From NCBI RefSeq assembly GCF_003058055.1, contig NZ_QBTZ01000001.1:2870001-2934000 (forward strand): a DNA stretch of 64,000 nucleotides. The letters are read 5' to 3'. Positions within the stretch are counted from its first letter, which is position 1. Each line of letters opens with the position of its first letter. The stretch is from Acidovorax sp. 107. GTDB lineage: Bacteria > Pseudomonadota > Gammaproteobacteria > Burkholderiales > Burkholderiaceae_C. Shown here piece by piece: positions 26,540 through 38,570 of this stretch. A program made the position numbers and the translations under genes. A model generated the notes under the pieces. It was not told where the DNA came from. It ran no database searches and was given only the letters and a program-made list of their open reading frames with translations.

Positions 26540-26925
26540 GCCGCCACCCCGCTCACCACACCCCGCTGCAGCGCATGGCGATCCACGGCCGTGGGCTGGA
26601 ACAAGGCCAGCAGCGTGTCCATCAGCGCATGTGCCTTGGCCGAATGGTCGGCGCCGAAGTTACACACATACACATCCAGCGTCACCGCGCGCTGCTCGGG
26701 CCAGGTGTGTACACACAGGTGCGACTCTGCTAGTAAAACAGTAGCGGTCACCCCACCAGGGCCGTGCACCGTGGCCGGAAACTCATGAAACAACTGCCCC
26801 ACGGCCTGCAGTCCGGCGGCGCGCACCGCATCGGTACAGGCCCGGCCCAGGGCGGTGGCGTCCAGCAGCCAGGCACTGGCGCAGCGGCAGCCCTGGAGAT
26901 CGGCGGTGAGGTGCAGTCCTTGCAT
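26536..26925 (-). CDS. speD: S-adenosylmethionine decarboxylase proenzyme
   Basis: The self-cleaving pyruvoyl enzyme decarboxylates SAM for spermidine synthesis. The 129-residue protein is of the short bacterial class 1B. The autocleavage site is in [14 protein letters not shown] (cleavage before the Ser). [11 protein letters not shown] is at the N-terminus. The ATG at 26925 fits the family start. It is the first gene of the speD-murU-pepP-CPBP run and is divergent from tkt. No speE was seen in this window. Confidence 0.93.
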   Translation of the reverse strand: MQGLHLTADLQGCRCASAWLLDATALGRACTDAVRAAGLQAVGQLFHEFPATVHGPGGVTATVLLAESHLCVHTWPEQRAVTLDVYVCNFGADHSAKAHALMDTLLALFQPTAVDRHALQRGVVSGVAA

Positions 26926-27048
26926 GGCCCGCACTGTAGTGCATTGCCGCCCTGCGCCCAGCGTGCGGCTGGCCGATTCAGGCGGGTGAAAGCCGCGCCG
27001 GTAAAATGCCGGGTTTCCCCTGAACCTCCCACCCTGAACCACTCCCCC

Positions 27049-30217
<3,169 letters not shown>

Positions 30218-30264
30218 GCTTTCTTTGAGAAGTTGAAAAAGCGCTAGAAGCAACTACCCTGTTC

Positions 30265-30299
30265 AAGCCGGTCGCCTGCAAAGGCCACCGGCTTTTTTT
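30265..30299 (+). terminator. Rho-independent terminator of gapA
   Basis: Stem AAGCCGGT/ACCGGCTT (30265-30272 with 30287-30294) is extended by an inner GCCT/AGGC pairing and followed by seven Ts (30293-30299). Confidence 0.9.
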
Positions 30300-30326
30300 C
30301 CGCCTGCGCGGTACTGGCCCACGGAA

Positions 30327-31430
30327 TCAGGTCGCCGCCACGGCAGGTGCCTGCGGCGGCGTGCTGGCAATGTGCACCGTGCGGGTGGGGAATGCAAACT
30401 CCACCCCCATGGCCTTGAACTCACGCAGCAGTCCCAGGTTGATGGACTGCTGCAGGTCCATGTACAGGTTGTAGGCCGGGTCTTCGACGATGTAGACCAC
30501 TTCGTAGTCCAGCGAGTTGGTGCCCAGTGCCTTGAAATGTGCACGGTCAAAGCGCAGCTCTGGGTGCGCCTCGATGAGCTTGCGCACGACGCCTGGAATC
30601 GCCTCGGCCTGCTCGGGGGTGGTGCCATAAGCCACGCCAAAGGTGAACACGATGCGCCGCCGCTCCAGCATGCGGAAGTTGCTGATGGTCTGCTTGAGCA
30701 GGTCAGTGTTGGACATCACGATCTGCTCGCCCTGCAAGCTGCGGATGCGCGTGGTCTTGAGGCCGATCACCTGCACCGTGCCCGACACGTTGCCCACCAC
30801 GATGAAGTCGCCTACCTCAAAAGGCTTGTCCACCGCAATCGCCAGCGAGGCGAACAAGTCGCCCAGGATGTTCTGCACCGCCAGCGCCACGGCAATACCA
30901 CCCACCCCCAGGCTAGCGATGAAGGCCGTGATATTCACCCCCACGTTGGACAAGATGGCCAGCAGCACCACGCTCCACAGCAGCGTGCGCAGCCCCCACG
31001 ACATCAGCGTGGCCGAAGCGCTGACCTGCGTCATGCCGCTGGACGAGTGCCGCTCCACATAGCGGCGCACGCCGATGCCGATCGCGCGCATGCCCCACAG
31101 CCCCATCTGCAGCGCCACGGCCACAAACCACAGCTGGCTCAGGCGGCTCTCCCAACGGCCCGGCAGGTCCAGCAGACTGGCGCCCACCAGCAGCGCCACC
31201 ACCAGCATCAGCGTGCGGCTCGTGCCTTCCAGCACGTCCACCAGGGTCAGTGCCATGCCGCTGTGTGACTGCGTGGCCCACCCTTTGGCGCGACGGGTCA
31301 GCAAGTGCAGCACCACAAGGATGGCGGCGTAGGTAGCGACAGCCGCTGCCAGGGCCACACACAGGCTCCATAGCGGCACACCCGCAAAAGTGGTCTCCTG
31401 GACCCAGATGAAAAACGTGGATGGCGGCAT
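30327..31430 (-). CDS. Mechanosensitive ion channel family protein (MscS)
   Basis: The 367-residue protein has about five membrane helices. The pore-lining helix reads GVGGIAVALAVQNILGD, followed by the MscS beta domain (VDKPFEVGDFIVVG, TTRIRSLQGEQIVMSN) and the alpha/beta C-terminal domain. It is larger than E. coli MscS (286 residues) because of extra N-terminal helices, like YnaI/YbdG types. It would protect cells in hypo-osmotic shock. ATG 31430 is chosen because AGGAG lies 9 nt upstream. Confidence 0.92.
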   Translation of the reverse strand: MPPSTFFIWVQETTFAGVPLWSLCVALAAAVATYAAILVVLHLLTRRAKGWATQSHSGMALTLVDVLEGTSRTLMLVVALLVGASLLDLPGRWESRLSQLWFVAVALQMGLWGMRAIGIGVRRYVERHSSSGMTQVSASATLMSWGLRTLLWSVVLLAILSNVGVNITAFIASLGVGGIAVALAVQNILGDLFASLAIAVDKPFEVGDFIVVGNVSGTVQVIGLKTTRIRSLQGEQIVMSNTDLLKQTISNFRMLERRRIVFTFGVAYGTTPEQAEAIPGVVRKLIEAHPELRFDRAHFKALGTNSLDYEVVYIVEDPAYNLYMDLQQSINLGLLREFKAMGVEFAFPTRTVHIASTPPQAPAVAAT

Positions 31431-31802
31431 GCAGTAACTCTCCTCTTCGTTGTGCAAGGGGGATAGGTGGAAGGCGGGCGTACGGCGTGCGCAAACAGCC
31501 CGCGCACAGGCATCGGCAGCAGACGGCGCAGCCTGGGGACAACGCGGTGTGCGTGTGTTGCCCTTGATCGAGGCCCATGCAAAGCGAGAGTTCCCCGACG
31601 CGCCTTCACATCCGTCGCACTCACAGTGTCAGCGCCCGGCGTGCAAATGTTCGTAAGACATGCCCGACAGCGATACAGAGGCAGGACCTACGCCCGCTCG
31701 CTGAGCGGGCCCCAACAATGCATCAACACCAGAACCCCCTGGTTGCCCACCCCACACACGGGTGCGGCGTCTCCAACAACCTCCAGAGGAGTCCCACACA
31801 CC
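31431..31802. other. Intergenic region (372 bp) between mscS and the DUF4398 gene
   Basis: The region holds the promoters of two divergent units. It contains a clear hairpin GCCCGCT/AGCGGGC (31692-31698 with 31704-31710) in what is probably the leader of the DUF4398-ompA operon, and AGAGGAG about 10 nt before the ATG at 31803. No convincing gene was seen. Confidence 0.5.
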
Positions 31803-32180
31803 ATGCATTCATCTGCACTGATCCGCACTGCCACAGCGGCAATCGCACTGGGCGCACTGGCCGCCTGCTCGTCCACCCCCGCCCCCACCGAACAGATGGC
31901 GGTCACCCGCACCACCGTGAACCGCGTAGCGGCGGCACCGGCGGTGGCCACCAGCGCCCCCGTACAACTGCAGCAGGCCCGCGAGAAGCTCATCCAGGCC
32001 GAGAAGGCCATGGCAGAAAAGGACTATGTGGCCGCGCGCCGCCTGGCCTCAGAGGCAGAGGTCGACGCTCGCGTGGCCGAGACGCGCGCCGACGCCGCGG
32101 GCAATGCCGCCACCCTGGCCCAGGTGCAGGACAGCATCCGCGCACTGCAAGACGAAATCAACCGCCGTTCGCCCCGCTAG
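31803..32180 (+). CDS. DUF4398 domain-containing lipoprotein
   Basis: The 125-residue lipoprotein has a signal peptide with lipobox LAACS (Cys near residue 22). A short linker and an alpha-helical DUF4398 domain (QLQQAREKLIQAEKAMAEKD) rich in Ala, Glu and Lys follow. It would lie at the inner face of the outer membrane. The function of DUF4398 is not known; it is often paired with OmpA-type peptidoglycan-binding proteins, as here. AGAGGAG precedes the ATG. The following gene starts 122 nt downstream. Confidence 0.85.
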   Translation: MHSSALIRTATAAIALGALAACSSTPAPTEQMAVTRTTVNRVAAAPAVATSAPVQLQQAREKLIQAEKAMAEKDYVAARRLASEAEVDARVAETRADAAGNAATLAQVQDSIRALQDEINRRSPR

Positions 32181-32302
32181 TCCAGCGCCCTGCGCGGTGC
32201 CCAGTGCGCCCCGCCTGGCGGCTACGCCTCTCGCCCACCGGCGCCAAGGCCCCAGATGGCCCCGCGATTGAATTCACTCCAATACCCAAGGAACATCCAA
32301 CC

Positions 32303-33223
32303 ATGCCACGCTTTTTTCACCGCACCACCGCCCTGTGCACCAGTCTGATTGCCGTGGGCCTGCTGGCCGCCTGCGCTAGTACCACCCCGTCGCCCGCCCT
32401 CGAAGAAGCCCGCACTGCCGTGAGCACTGCGGCAGGCGACCCGGCCGTCAACCAGTACGCCCAACTCGAACTCAAGCAGGCCACCGATGCCCTGGCCCAG
32501 GCCGACAGCGTGTGGGCCGATGACAAGGACACCTCCGAGACCAACCACCTGGCGTACATCGCCCGCCAGCGCGCCGAGATTGCCACCAACACGGCCCGCG
32601 CACGCCAGCTCGATGCCAATATCAAGCAGGCCGGCAGCGAAGCCGATCGCATCCGCCTGCAGGCCCGCACCCAGGAGGCCGATGCCGCCCGCCTGCGCGC
32701 ACAACAGGCCCAGCAGCAGGCCATGAGCGCCGAGCAGCGCGCCGCACAACAGCAGGCACAAGCCACCGCCGCCATGGCCCAGGCCAACGCCGCGCAAGAC
32801 CGTGTGCGCGCACTCGAAGCCCAGCTGCGCGACATGGAAGCCCAGCAAACCGAACGCGGCCTGCTGGTGACCTTGGGCGATGTGCTGTTTGCCTTCAACA
32901 AGGCCGAGCTGTCAGCGCAAGCGGCCCCACGTTTGGACAAGCTGGCCAACTTCCTCAAGCAGTTCCCGGACCGCAAGCTGCTGATCGAGGGCTACACCGA
33001 CAGCGTGGGTGGCGACAGCTACAACCAGGACCTGTCAGACCGCCGCGCGCAGGCCGTGCGCGATGCACTGGTGCAGCGCGGCGTGGACAGCAGCCGCATC
33101 ACCGCACGCGGCTATGGCAAGGCCCACCCGGTGGCCGACAACGCATCACCCGAAGGTCGCGCCATGAACCGCCGCGTGGAGATCGTGATTGCGGATGACA
33201 AGGGGAACTTGCGCGGGCGTTGA
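32303..33223 (+). CDS. OmpA family lipoprotein with DUF4398 domain
   Basis: The 306-residue protein has a signal peptide with lipobox LLAACA (Cys near residue 24). It then has a DUF4398 domain and a long Gln/Ala-rich coiled coil (about residues 95-180). A C-terminal OmpA domain binds peptidoglycan (LLIEGYTDSVGGDSYNQDLS, RRAQAVRDAL, NRRVEIVI). It would tether the outer membrane to the wall. AAGGAA lies 9 nt before the ATG. It shares DUF4398 with the preceding gene, suggesting they work together or arose by duplication. Confidence 0.92.
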   Translation: MPRFFHRTTALCTSLIAVGLLAACASTTPSPALEEARTAVSTAAGDPAVNQYAQLELKQATDALAQADSVWADDKDTSETNHLAYIARQRAEIATNTARARQLDANIKQAGSEADRIRLQARTQEADAARLRAQQAQQQAMSAEQRAAQQQAQATAAMAQANAAQDRVRALEAQLRDMEAQQTERGLLVTLGDVLFAFNKAELSAQAAPRLDKLANFLKQFPDRKLLIEGYTDSVGGDSYNQDLSDRRAQAVRDALVQRGVDSSRITARGYGKAHPVADNASPEGRAMNRRVEIVIADDKGNLRGR

Positions 33224-33290
33224 TGCCTCGCACACGCCCTCTCAGGCCGCAGTGAAGCTGCGGTGCTGAGGCCCCACTAGACCGCGCCGC

Positions 33291-34310
33291 TCACGCTGCG
33301 CGGTCTGCAAACGTCTCGGTATCCACTTCGCTCGCAGCTTGCGCGTTGTAGCGGTTGCCCACCACCGTGCGCTCGTTGATCAGCGCATCCAGCCGCGCCA
33401 TGGTGGCGGCATCCAGCCGCACATTGGCAGCCCCCAGGTCGTCCTGCAAATGCGCCACGCTGGTGGTGCCCGGGATGGGGATGATGTGCTCGGCCTTGTG
33501 CAGCAGCCATGCCAGCGCCAGTTGGGCGGGCGTGCAGCCCACATCGCGCGCAATGGCCTGGTAGCCGTCGAGCAGCGCCAGGTTGGCCGCATAAGCGTCG
33601 GGCGCAAAACGGGGCATGGCGCGGCGGATGTCCTTGGCGTCGAGCGTGCTCACATCGCGCAGCTCGCCACAGAGAAAGCCCCGCGCCACGGGGCTGAACG
33701 CCACAAAGGCGGCACCCAGTTCGTGGCAGGCGTCCAGCACGGCGATCTCGGGGTTGCGCGTCCACAGCGAATACTCGGTCTGCACCGCCGCAATCGGGTG
33801 CACCGCGTGGGCCTTGCGCAAGGTGGCGGCCGACACCTCCGACAGGCCGATGCTGCGGATCTTGCCCGCGCGCACCAGATCGGCCAGTGCGCCCACGCTG
33901 TCTTCGATGGGCACCTTCTTGTCCCAGCGGTGCAGGTAATACAGGTCAATCACATCGGTCTGCAGGCGGCGCAGGCTGTCTTCGCAGGTCTGGCGCAGCG
34001 TGGCGGGGCGGCCATCGATCACGCGCACCAGCTTGCCGTCGCCGTTCACATCAACACCCTGCATGCCACATTTGCTGGCCAGGGTGAAACGGCTGCGTTG
34101 CTGCTTGAGCACACGGCCCACCAGGGTTTCGTTGGCGCCAAAGCCATAGAGCGTGGCGGTGTCGAACAACGTCACGCCCGCATCCAGCGCGGCCAGCAGC
34201 ACGCGCTCGCCCTGCTCGGCAGACACCGGTGCGCCATAGGCGTGCGAGAGGTTCATGCAGCCCAGGCCAATAGCCGAGACGGAGAAAGGTCCCAAGGTTC
34301 TTTGTTGCAT
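33291..34310 (-). CDS. Aldo/keto reductase
   Basis: The 339-residue (alpha/beta)8 oxidoreductase uses NADPH to reduce carbonyl compounds. The catalytic tetrad is visible: Asp and Tyr in FDTATLYGFGANE, Lys in TLASKCG and His in YYLHRWD. The cofactor-binding IPIPGTTSVAHLQDDLGA is near the C-terminus. It resembles the AKR13/YakC group. The substrate is unknown. It converges with the OmpA gene; an inverted repeat at 33241-33270 lies between them. Confidence 0.9.
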   Translation of the reverse strand: MQQRTLGPFSVSAIGLGCMNLSHAYGAPVSAEQGERVLLAALDAGVTLFDTATLYGFGANETLVGRVLKQQRSRFTLASKCGMQGVDVNGDGKLVRVIDGRPATLRQTCEDSLRRLQTDVIDLYYLHRWDKKVPIEDSVGALADLVRAGKIRSIGLSEVSAATLRKAHAVHPIAAVQTEYSLWTRNPEIAVLDACHELGAAFVAFSPVARGFLCGELRDVSTLDAKDIRRAMPRFAPDAYAANLALLDGYQAIARDVGCTPAQLALAWLLHKAEHIIPIPGTTSVAHLQDDLGAANVRLDAATMARLDALINERTVVGNRYNAQAASEVDTETFADRAA

Positions 34311-34375
34311 GCCGCGAGCTTACGGCAAGCGCGGCAACCGACCGGGTGGCTCGGGCTTGGGTGGAGGCGTGGAGC

Positions 34376-34978
34376 CTAGGCAGCCAGTGGCCGCTTCGCC
34401 CACAACTCGATCCGCTCACCCGCTGCGCAGGCGGCCACCAACTGCGCAAACCGCGCCTCCCGGGTCGCATCGCGTTTGGCGGAGGTCACCCAGTGCAGCA
34501 TCACCTTGCGGTAGCTGGGCGGTGTGGATTCCTGAAAGTACCGCCACGCGGCTTTGTTGCGCTGGAACGCACGCTGCAGCGCCACCGGCAGCTCGGCCAC
34601 TCCCGCCTGTTCGTGCGAGTAGATGGCCGACTTGTCGGCCTTGCGGTGCGCAAAGGCGGCCAGCCCCGCAGGCGTCATGCGGCCCGCCGCCTGCAACTGC
34701 TCCACCTTCGCGATGTTGACCGCACTCCAGATCGACGACGGCTTGCGCGGCGTGAAACGGATCGAGTACGTGTGCTCGTCAATACGCCGCCGAATGCCAT
34801 CGATCCAGCCAAAGCACAGGGCTTCGTCCACCGACTCCGACCAGCCCATGCTGGGGCGGCCCGAGCCCACTTTGTGAAAACCCACCAGCAACTCAGGCGC
34901 GCTGGCCGCATGGCGCTCCAGCCACTGGCGAAACGCCTGCGGCGTGGCGAAGAAGGTGGGGGTGGTCTGGGAGGCCAT
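34376..34978 (-). CDS. YdeI/OmpD-associated family protein
   Basis: The 200-residue soluble protein matches the YdeI family: FATPQAFRQWLERH, the KVGSGRPSMGWSESVDEALCFGWIDG core and a C-terminal AKRDATREAR segment. Family members are linked to bacteriocin or stress protection in some bacteria, but the biochemical role is not settled. It lies between an aldo/keto reductase gene and an ECF sigma factor gene, all on the minus strand with separate gaps of 65-68 nt. Confidence 0.85.
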   Translation of the reverse strand: MASQTTPTFFATPQAFRQWLERHAASAPELLVGFHKVGSGRPSMGWSESVDEALCFGWIDGIRRRIDEHTYSIRFTPRKPSSIWSAVNIAKVEQLQAAGRMTPAGLAAFAHRKADKSAIYSHEQAGVAELPVALQRAFQRNKAAWRYFQESTPPSYRKVMLHWVTSAKRDATREARFAQLVAACAAGERIELWAKRPLAA

Positions 34979-35046
34979 GGTGTTGCGAACGTCCTTCCTG
35001 CGTGCTGCCGGGCGGGCTGGCTATTGCTGCTGTGCCGGTGGGTCGG

Positions 35047-35877
35047 CTAGGCCACCAAGACGTCTTGCGCAAGCTCGGCGCAGGGCCCCAGGGGCAACAC
35101 GCACAGTGTCACGCTGTCGAGCGTGAGCACCAAGCCCAGTTGCCCGCCCACCTGCACCACCCCACCCACCGTGGCCGGTGCGCGCGAGGCACGCGATGGC
35201 ACGGATTGCACGGAGCGCTGCATCGCCATCGCACTCACGGGCGGCTGGCGCAGCAGGGCCCACAGGGCCTGCGGGTCCCGAAATTGCAGCGACTGCAGAT
35301 AAAGACGCAGCACCGCAGGGTCGCCGTCACTGGGTTCATCGCGCCCATCACCGTGGCGGGCCTGCGTTTGGGACTGCGCTTCGGCCTGCCGCAGGCGCTG
35401 CAATGCGCGGCGCAATTGCTGGCGGCTGGCCGTTTCCGTCCGGCCGGTGGCCTGCGCCAGCTCGGCATGGCTGGCATCGAACACCGCATGCAGCAGCACT
35501 GCGGCGCCCTCCATAGGCGTCACGCACGCCGCCAGCCGCCGCAATGCGAGCGTGGCTTGCTGCGCCAGCGCGGCATCGGCCTCTGCCGAGGGCGCGACCG
35601 AACCGGCAACATCGCCAAGCGCAATCTGCGTGGCTTCGGTCAGCCATTGGGCCATCCACTGGCGCCGCCGCAGGCGGTCGATGGCCAGGTTGCGCACCAC
35701 CGTCAACAGCCACGCCTGGGCCGCATTGAGCGCCGGGGCCTGGGCCTCCAGCGCACGCACGTAGGCGTCTTGCACGGCGTCCTCGGCCTCGGCCGGACCC
35801 AGCAGGCGCGTGGCGGCGCGCAGCAGGGTGCTGCGGCTGGCGTTCACCAGCGCCATCAGATGTTCATCGTTCTGCAT
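35047..35877 (-). CDS. ECF-type RNA polymerase sigma factor (SigJ-like, with C-terminal extension)
   Basis: The 276-residue protein has sigma region 2 (LLGPAEAEDAVQDAYVRALEA, WLLTVVRNLAIDRLRRRQW) and region 4 (LRRLAACVTPMEGAAVLLHAVF, TETASRQQLRRALQRL). A C-terminal extension of about 100 residues resembles the SnoaL-like tail of SigJ/ECF41 factors, which can modulate sigma activity. No anti-sigma gene is next to it. ATG 35877 is used; starts further upstream are possible. It is divergent from the FlxA-like gene. Confidence 0.85.
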   Translation of the reverse strand: MQNDEHLMALVNASRSTLLRAATRLLGPAEAEDAVQDAYVRALEAQAPALNAAQAWLLTVVRNLAIDRLRRRQWMAQWLTEATQIALGDVAGSVAPSAEADAALAQQATLALRRLAACVTPMEGAAVLLHAVFDASHAELAQATGRTETASRQQLRRALQRLRQAEAQSQTQARHGDGRDEPSDGDPAVLRLYLQSLQFRDPQALWALLRQPPVSAMAMQRSVQSVPSRASRAPATVGGVVQVGGQLGLVLTLDSVTLCVLPLGPCAELAQDVLVA

Positions 35878-35979
35878 CGGGGCATGGTGCCACAGGCTGC
35901 GGCAAGCCGCACATCGCCAGACCATGGCTCGCATAGGTTGGCGGCGCTCAGTTCAAGAGCCCGCTTTGCGAGCGGACCG

Positions 35980-36006
35980 TCAACTTTCCCTGCGCCTTGC
36001 CGATAT
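35980..36006 (+). promoter_or_regulatory. Sigma-28 (FliA) type promoter of the FlxA-like gene
   Basis: TCAACTTT (35980-35987), 11 nt, then GCCGATAT (35999-36006) closely match the flagellar sigma-28 consensus TAAAGTTT-N11-GCCGATAA. E. coli flxA is a known FliA target. The expected transcription start (about 6-7 nt downstream) falls on the ATG at 36013. Confidence 0.65.
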
Positions 36007-36012
36007 CCAGGG

Positions 36013-36366
36013 ATGCAAGTTGGCAGCACCACCTCCTCCCCCGTCAAACCTTCTTCCTCCAGCGGCAGCAGCGACATCGCCAAGCTGCAAAAGCAGCTGC
36101 GTGAACTGACGGAGGAACTCAAGGGCGTGGTCAGTTCCGACATGGACGCCAAGGCCAAACAAGAGAAGGCCAAGCTGCTGCAGGCGCAGATCCAGATGGT
36201 GCAAGCCCAGATTACGGCGATACAGCGCGCGCAACAGCAAGAGCAGCAACTGTCCCAGGTGGCGAAGGCCGAAGAGGCGGCGGCCAATGCCGCGCAGCAA
36301 AAGAAGACCCAGGCGGCAAAGACTTCATCTTCTGGCCTGGGCAATAACGTCGATACCTACGCCTGA
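36013..36366 (+). CDS. FlxA-like family protein
   Basis: The 117-residue protein has a Ser-rich start (GSTTSSPVKPSSSSGSSD). A long amphipathic coiled coil (IAKLQKQLRELTEELKG, LLQAQIQMVQAQITAIQRAQ) and a polar tail follow, as in FlxA-like proteins of flagellated bacteria. Its function is unknown. A sigma-28-type promoter ends 6 nt before the ATG and there is no room for a ribosome-binding site, so the mRNA is probably leaderless. It is divergent from the ECF sigma factor gene. Confidence 0.8.
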   Translation: MQVGSTTSSPVKPSSSSGSSDIAKLQKQLRELTEELKGVVSSDMDAKAKQEKAKLLQAQIQMVQAQITAIQRAQQQEQQLSQVAKAEEAAANAAQQKKTQAAKTSSSGLGNNVDTYA

Positions 36367-36489
36367 GCAGTAGGGCTTGGGGAGAAGGCTGCCAACCTGC
36401 AGCACACCGCCCCCGGCATGCGTCCGGCGCCCCATGGGCCTGCGGCGTCCGCGACAAGCTCCACCCGCCATTGCATGGACAATCTCGGC

Positions 36490-37806
36490 ATGTCTGGCGC
36501 ACCTACTACTTCACACCCTTCTTCCGCCCACCCCGTACTGATCGCCGGGGGTGGCATTGGTGGCATGGCCACCGCCCTCACCCTGCACCAGATCGGCGTG
36601 CCCTGCATCGTCTTTGAGACGGTGCCGGAACTGCAGCCGCTGGGCGTGGGCATCAACCTGCAGCCCAACGCCGTGCGCGAGCTGCACGACCTGGGGTTTG
36701 GCAACGACGTGCTGGACACCATTGGCCTGCAGGCGCGCGAATGGGCGCTGGTGGGCCGCAACGGGAACGAGGTGTATGCCGAGCCGCGCGGCCTGGAGGC
36801 GGGCTACCACTGGCCGCAGTATTCGGTGCACCGGGGTCAGCTGCAGATGATGCTGTACCACGCCGTCAAAGCCCGCCTGGGCGACAACGCCGTGCAGCTG
36901 GGGCAACGTGTAGTGGGCTACCGGCAGGATGCGAATGGCGTCACCGCCATCGTCGAGACACGCGACGGCGAGAAGCGTGAAGTAGCGGGCTCGCTGCTGA
37001 TTGCGGCCGACGGCCTGCACTCGGCCGTGCGGGCGCAGATGCACCCCACGCAGCCCCCCATCCAGTGGGGTGGCGCCATCATGTGGCGGGGCACCACGCC
37101 GGGGGTGCCGGTGCGCACGGGTGCTTCGTTTGTGGGCGTGGGCTCGCTGCGACACCGCGTGGTGTTCTACCCCATCACGCCGCCGGACCCGGCCACAGGC
37201 CTGGCCACCATCAACTGGATTGCCGAGATCACGGTGGACAACCAGGGCGGCTGGCAGCACGGCGACTGGAACCGGCGCGTTGCGCTGGAGGAGTTCGCTC
37301 ACCACTTTGACGGCTGGAACTACAGCTGGCTGGACGTGCCCGCCATGCTGCGCGGCGCCAAAGACATTTTTGAATACCCCATGATCGACCGCGACCCCGT
37401 GCCCACCTGGGTGGACGGCCGCGTGGCGCTGCTGGGCGATGCGGCGCATGTGATGTACCCCGTGGGCTCCAACGGAGCCAGCCAGGCCATCGTGGATGCG
37501 CGCGTGCTTGGCGCGCAGCTGATTGCGCACGGCGTGGGCCCGCAGGCGCTGCGCGCCTACGACGACAAGCTGTGCAAGGACATCTCGGCGCTGGTGCTGC
37601 GCAACCGGGGCTCTGGGCCCTTTGGCCTGCTGGGGCTGGTGGACGAGCGCTGCGGCGGGGTGTTCGACCACATCGACGACGTGCTGCCGCGTGAGGAGCG
37701 CAAGGGTTTCATGGCCCGGTACAAAGCGGCGGCGGGGTTTGCCATCGAGACGCTGAATGCAGCGCCGCCCACCATTGCACCGGGGCAGCGCGTGGCGGTG
37801 GGCTGA
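36490..37806 (+). CDS. FAD-dependent monooxygenase (flavin-dependent oxidoreductase)
   Basis: The 438-residue protein belongs to the class A flavoprotein hydroxylases. It has the dinucleotide-binding LIAGGGIGGMATALTLHQ, the middle AADGLHSAVRAQM (DG motif) and the second FAD motif LLGDAAHVMYPVGSNGASQA. Such enzymes hydroxylate aromatic compounds with NAD(P)H; the substrate is not identifiable. It lies about 1 kb from the protocatechuate genes but on the other strand and separated by a ClpP-like gene, so a link is only suggestive. An ATG at 36475 is an alternative start. Confidence 0.88.
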   Translation: MSGAPTTSHPSSAHPVLIAGGGIGGMATALTLHQIGVPCIVFETVPELQPLGVGINLQPNAVRELHDLGFGNDVLDTIGLQAREWALVGRNGNEVYAEPRGLEAGYHWPQYSVHRGQLQMMLYHAVKARLGDNAVQLGQRVVGYRQDANGVTAIVETRDGEKREVAGSLLIAADGLHSAVRAQMHPTQPPIQWGGAIMWRGTTPGVPVRTGASFVGVGSLRHRVVFYPITPPDPATGLATINWIAEITVDNQGGWQHGDWNRRVALEEFAHHFDGWNYSWLDVPAMLRGAKDIFEYPMIDRDPVPTWVDGRVALLGDAAHVMYPVGSNGASQAIVDARVLGAQLIAHGVGPQALRAYDDKLCKDISALVLRNRGSGPFGLLGLVDERCGGVFDHIDDVLPREERKGFMARYKAAAGFAIETLNAAPPTIAPGQRVAVG

Positions 37807-37949
37807 ACAGTCCAAAGCAAAGCAGCACCGGGCGGACCAGTCGGTCCGCCATCCATCGCATGCCGAGCGCGCAAGCGCAGGGCCATGTCACGCCCGGCGT
37901 GTCTCGTTCGTCAAGGCAGTCCTGTCACTCTATTCAAAGACTTGGCCCC

Positions 37950-38549
37950 ATGGACACGCCAGATACCCACACCCCACCCTCCACCCCTGGCGCCGAGCCG
38001 CGCACGTCGTACCTGGAAGAAAAGGCCTTCAAGGCGCGCACCCTGCTGGTCTTCGGCACCATCACCGACACGCTGGCCGCCGATGTGGCGCGGCGGCTGA
38101 TTGCGCTGGATGCAGAGAGCGCCGAGCCCATCGACATGCTGGTGAGTTCGCCCGGCGGGCACCTGGAGTCGGGCGACACAATCCACGACCTGGTGCGCTT
38201 TATCGCTGCGCCGGTGAACATGATCGGCACCGGCTGGGTGGGCAGCGCGGCCACGCACCTGTACCTGGCGGCACCGCGCGAGCGGCGGTTCTGCCTGCCC
38301 AACACACGCTTTTTGATCCACCAGCCCAGTGGGGGCGCGGGCGGCCCGGCCAGCGACATCGCCATCCAGGCGCGCGAGATGGTGAAGGCGCGCGAGCGGA
38401 TTGCAGGCACCATCGCCCGGCAGACAGGCAAACCGCTGGAGGTGGTGCTGGCCGACATCGAGCGGGACCGCTGGATGTCGGCCGAGGAGGCCGTGGACTA
38501 CGGCCTGGTCTCGCGCGTCATCGAGAACAAAGCGGCACTCAAGGGATGA
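37950..38549 (+). CDS. ClpP-like ATP-dependent protease proteolytic subunit
   Basis: The 199-residue protein has the ClpP/crotonase fold: SSPGGHLESGDTIHDL, the catalytic His in FLIHQPSGG, SDIAIQAREM and RDRWMSAEEAVDYGLV, which holds the Asp. The nucleophile region reads GTGWVGSAATHLYLA rather than the usual GxAASMG, and the spacing is longer by about three residues. It may be a ClpP paralogue with altered activity. No clpX is next to it. ATG 37950 is chosen at the start of the conserved protein; a palindromic repeat follows the stop codon. Confidence 0.82.
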   Translation: MDTPDTHTPPSTPGAEPRTSYLEEKAFKARTLLVFGTITDTLAADVARRLIALDAESAEPIDMLVSSPGGHLESGDTIHDLVRFIAAPVNMIGTGWVGSAATHLYLAAPRERRFCLPNTRFLIHQPSGGAGGPASDIAIQAREMVKARERIAGTIARQTGKPLEVVLADIERDRWMSAEEAVDYGLVSRVIENKAALKG

Positions 38550-38570
38550 GGCCGTGCCGCTATTTACTAT

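Noticed and set aside
33241..33270. Terminator between the OmpA gene and the aldo/keto reductase gene
   Set aside because: CTCAG..CGCAG and CTGCG..CTGAG pair imperfectly and no T run follows on either strand; it may be a hairpin, but evidence for termination is weak.
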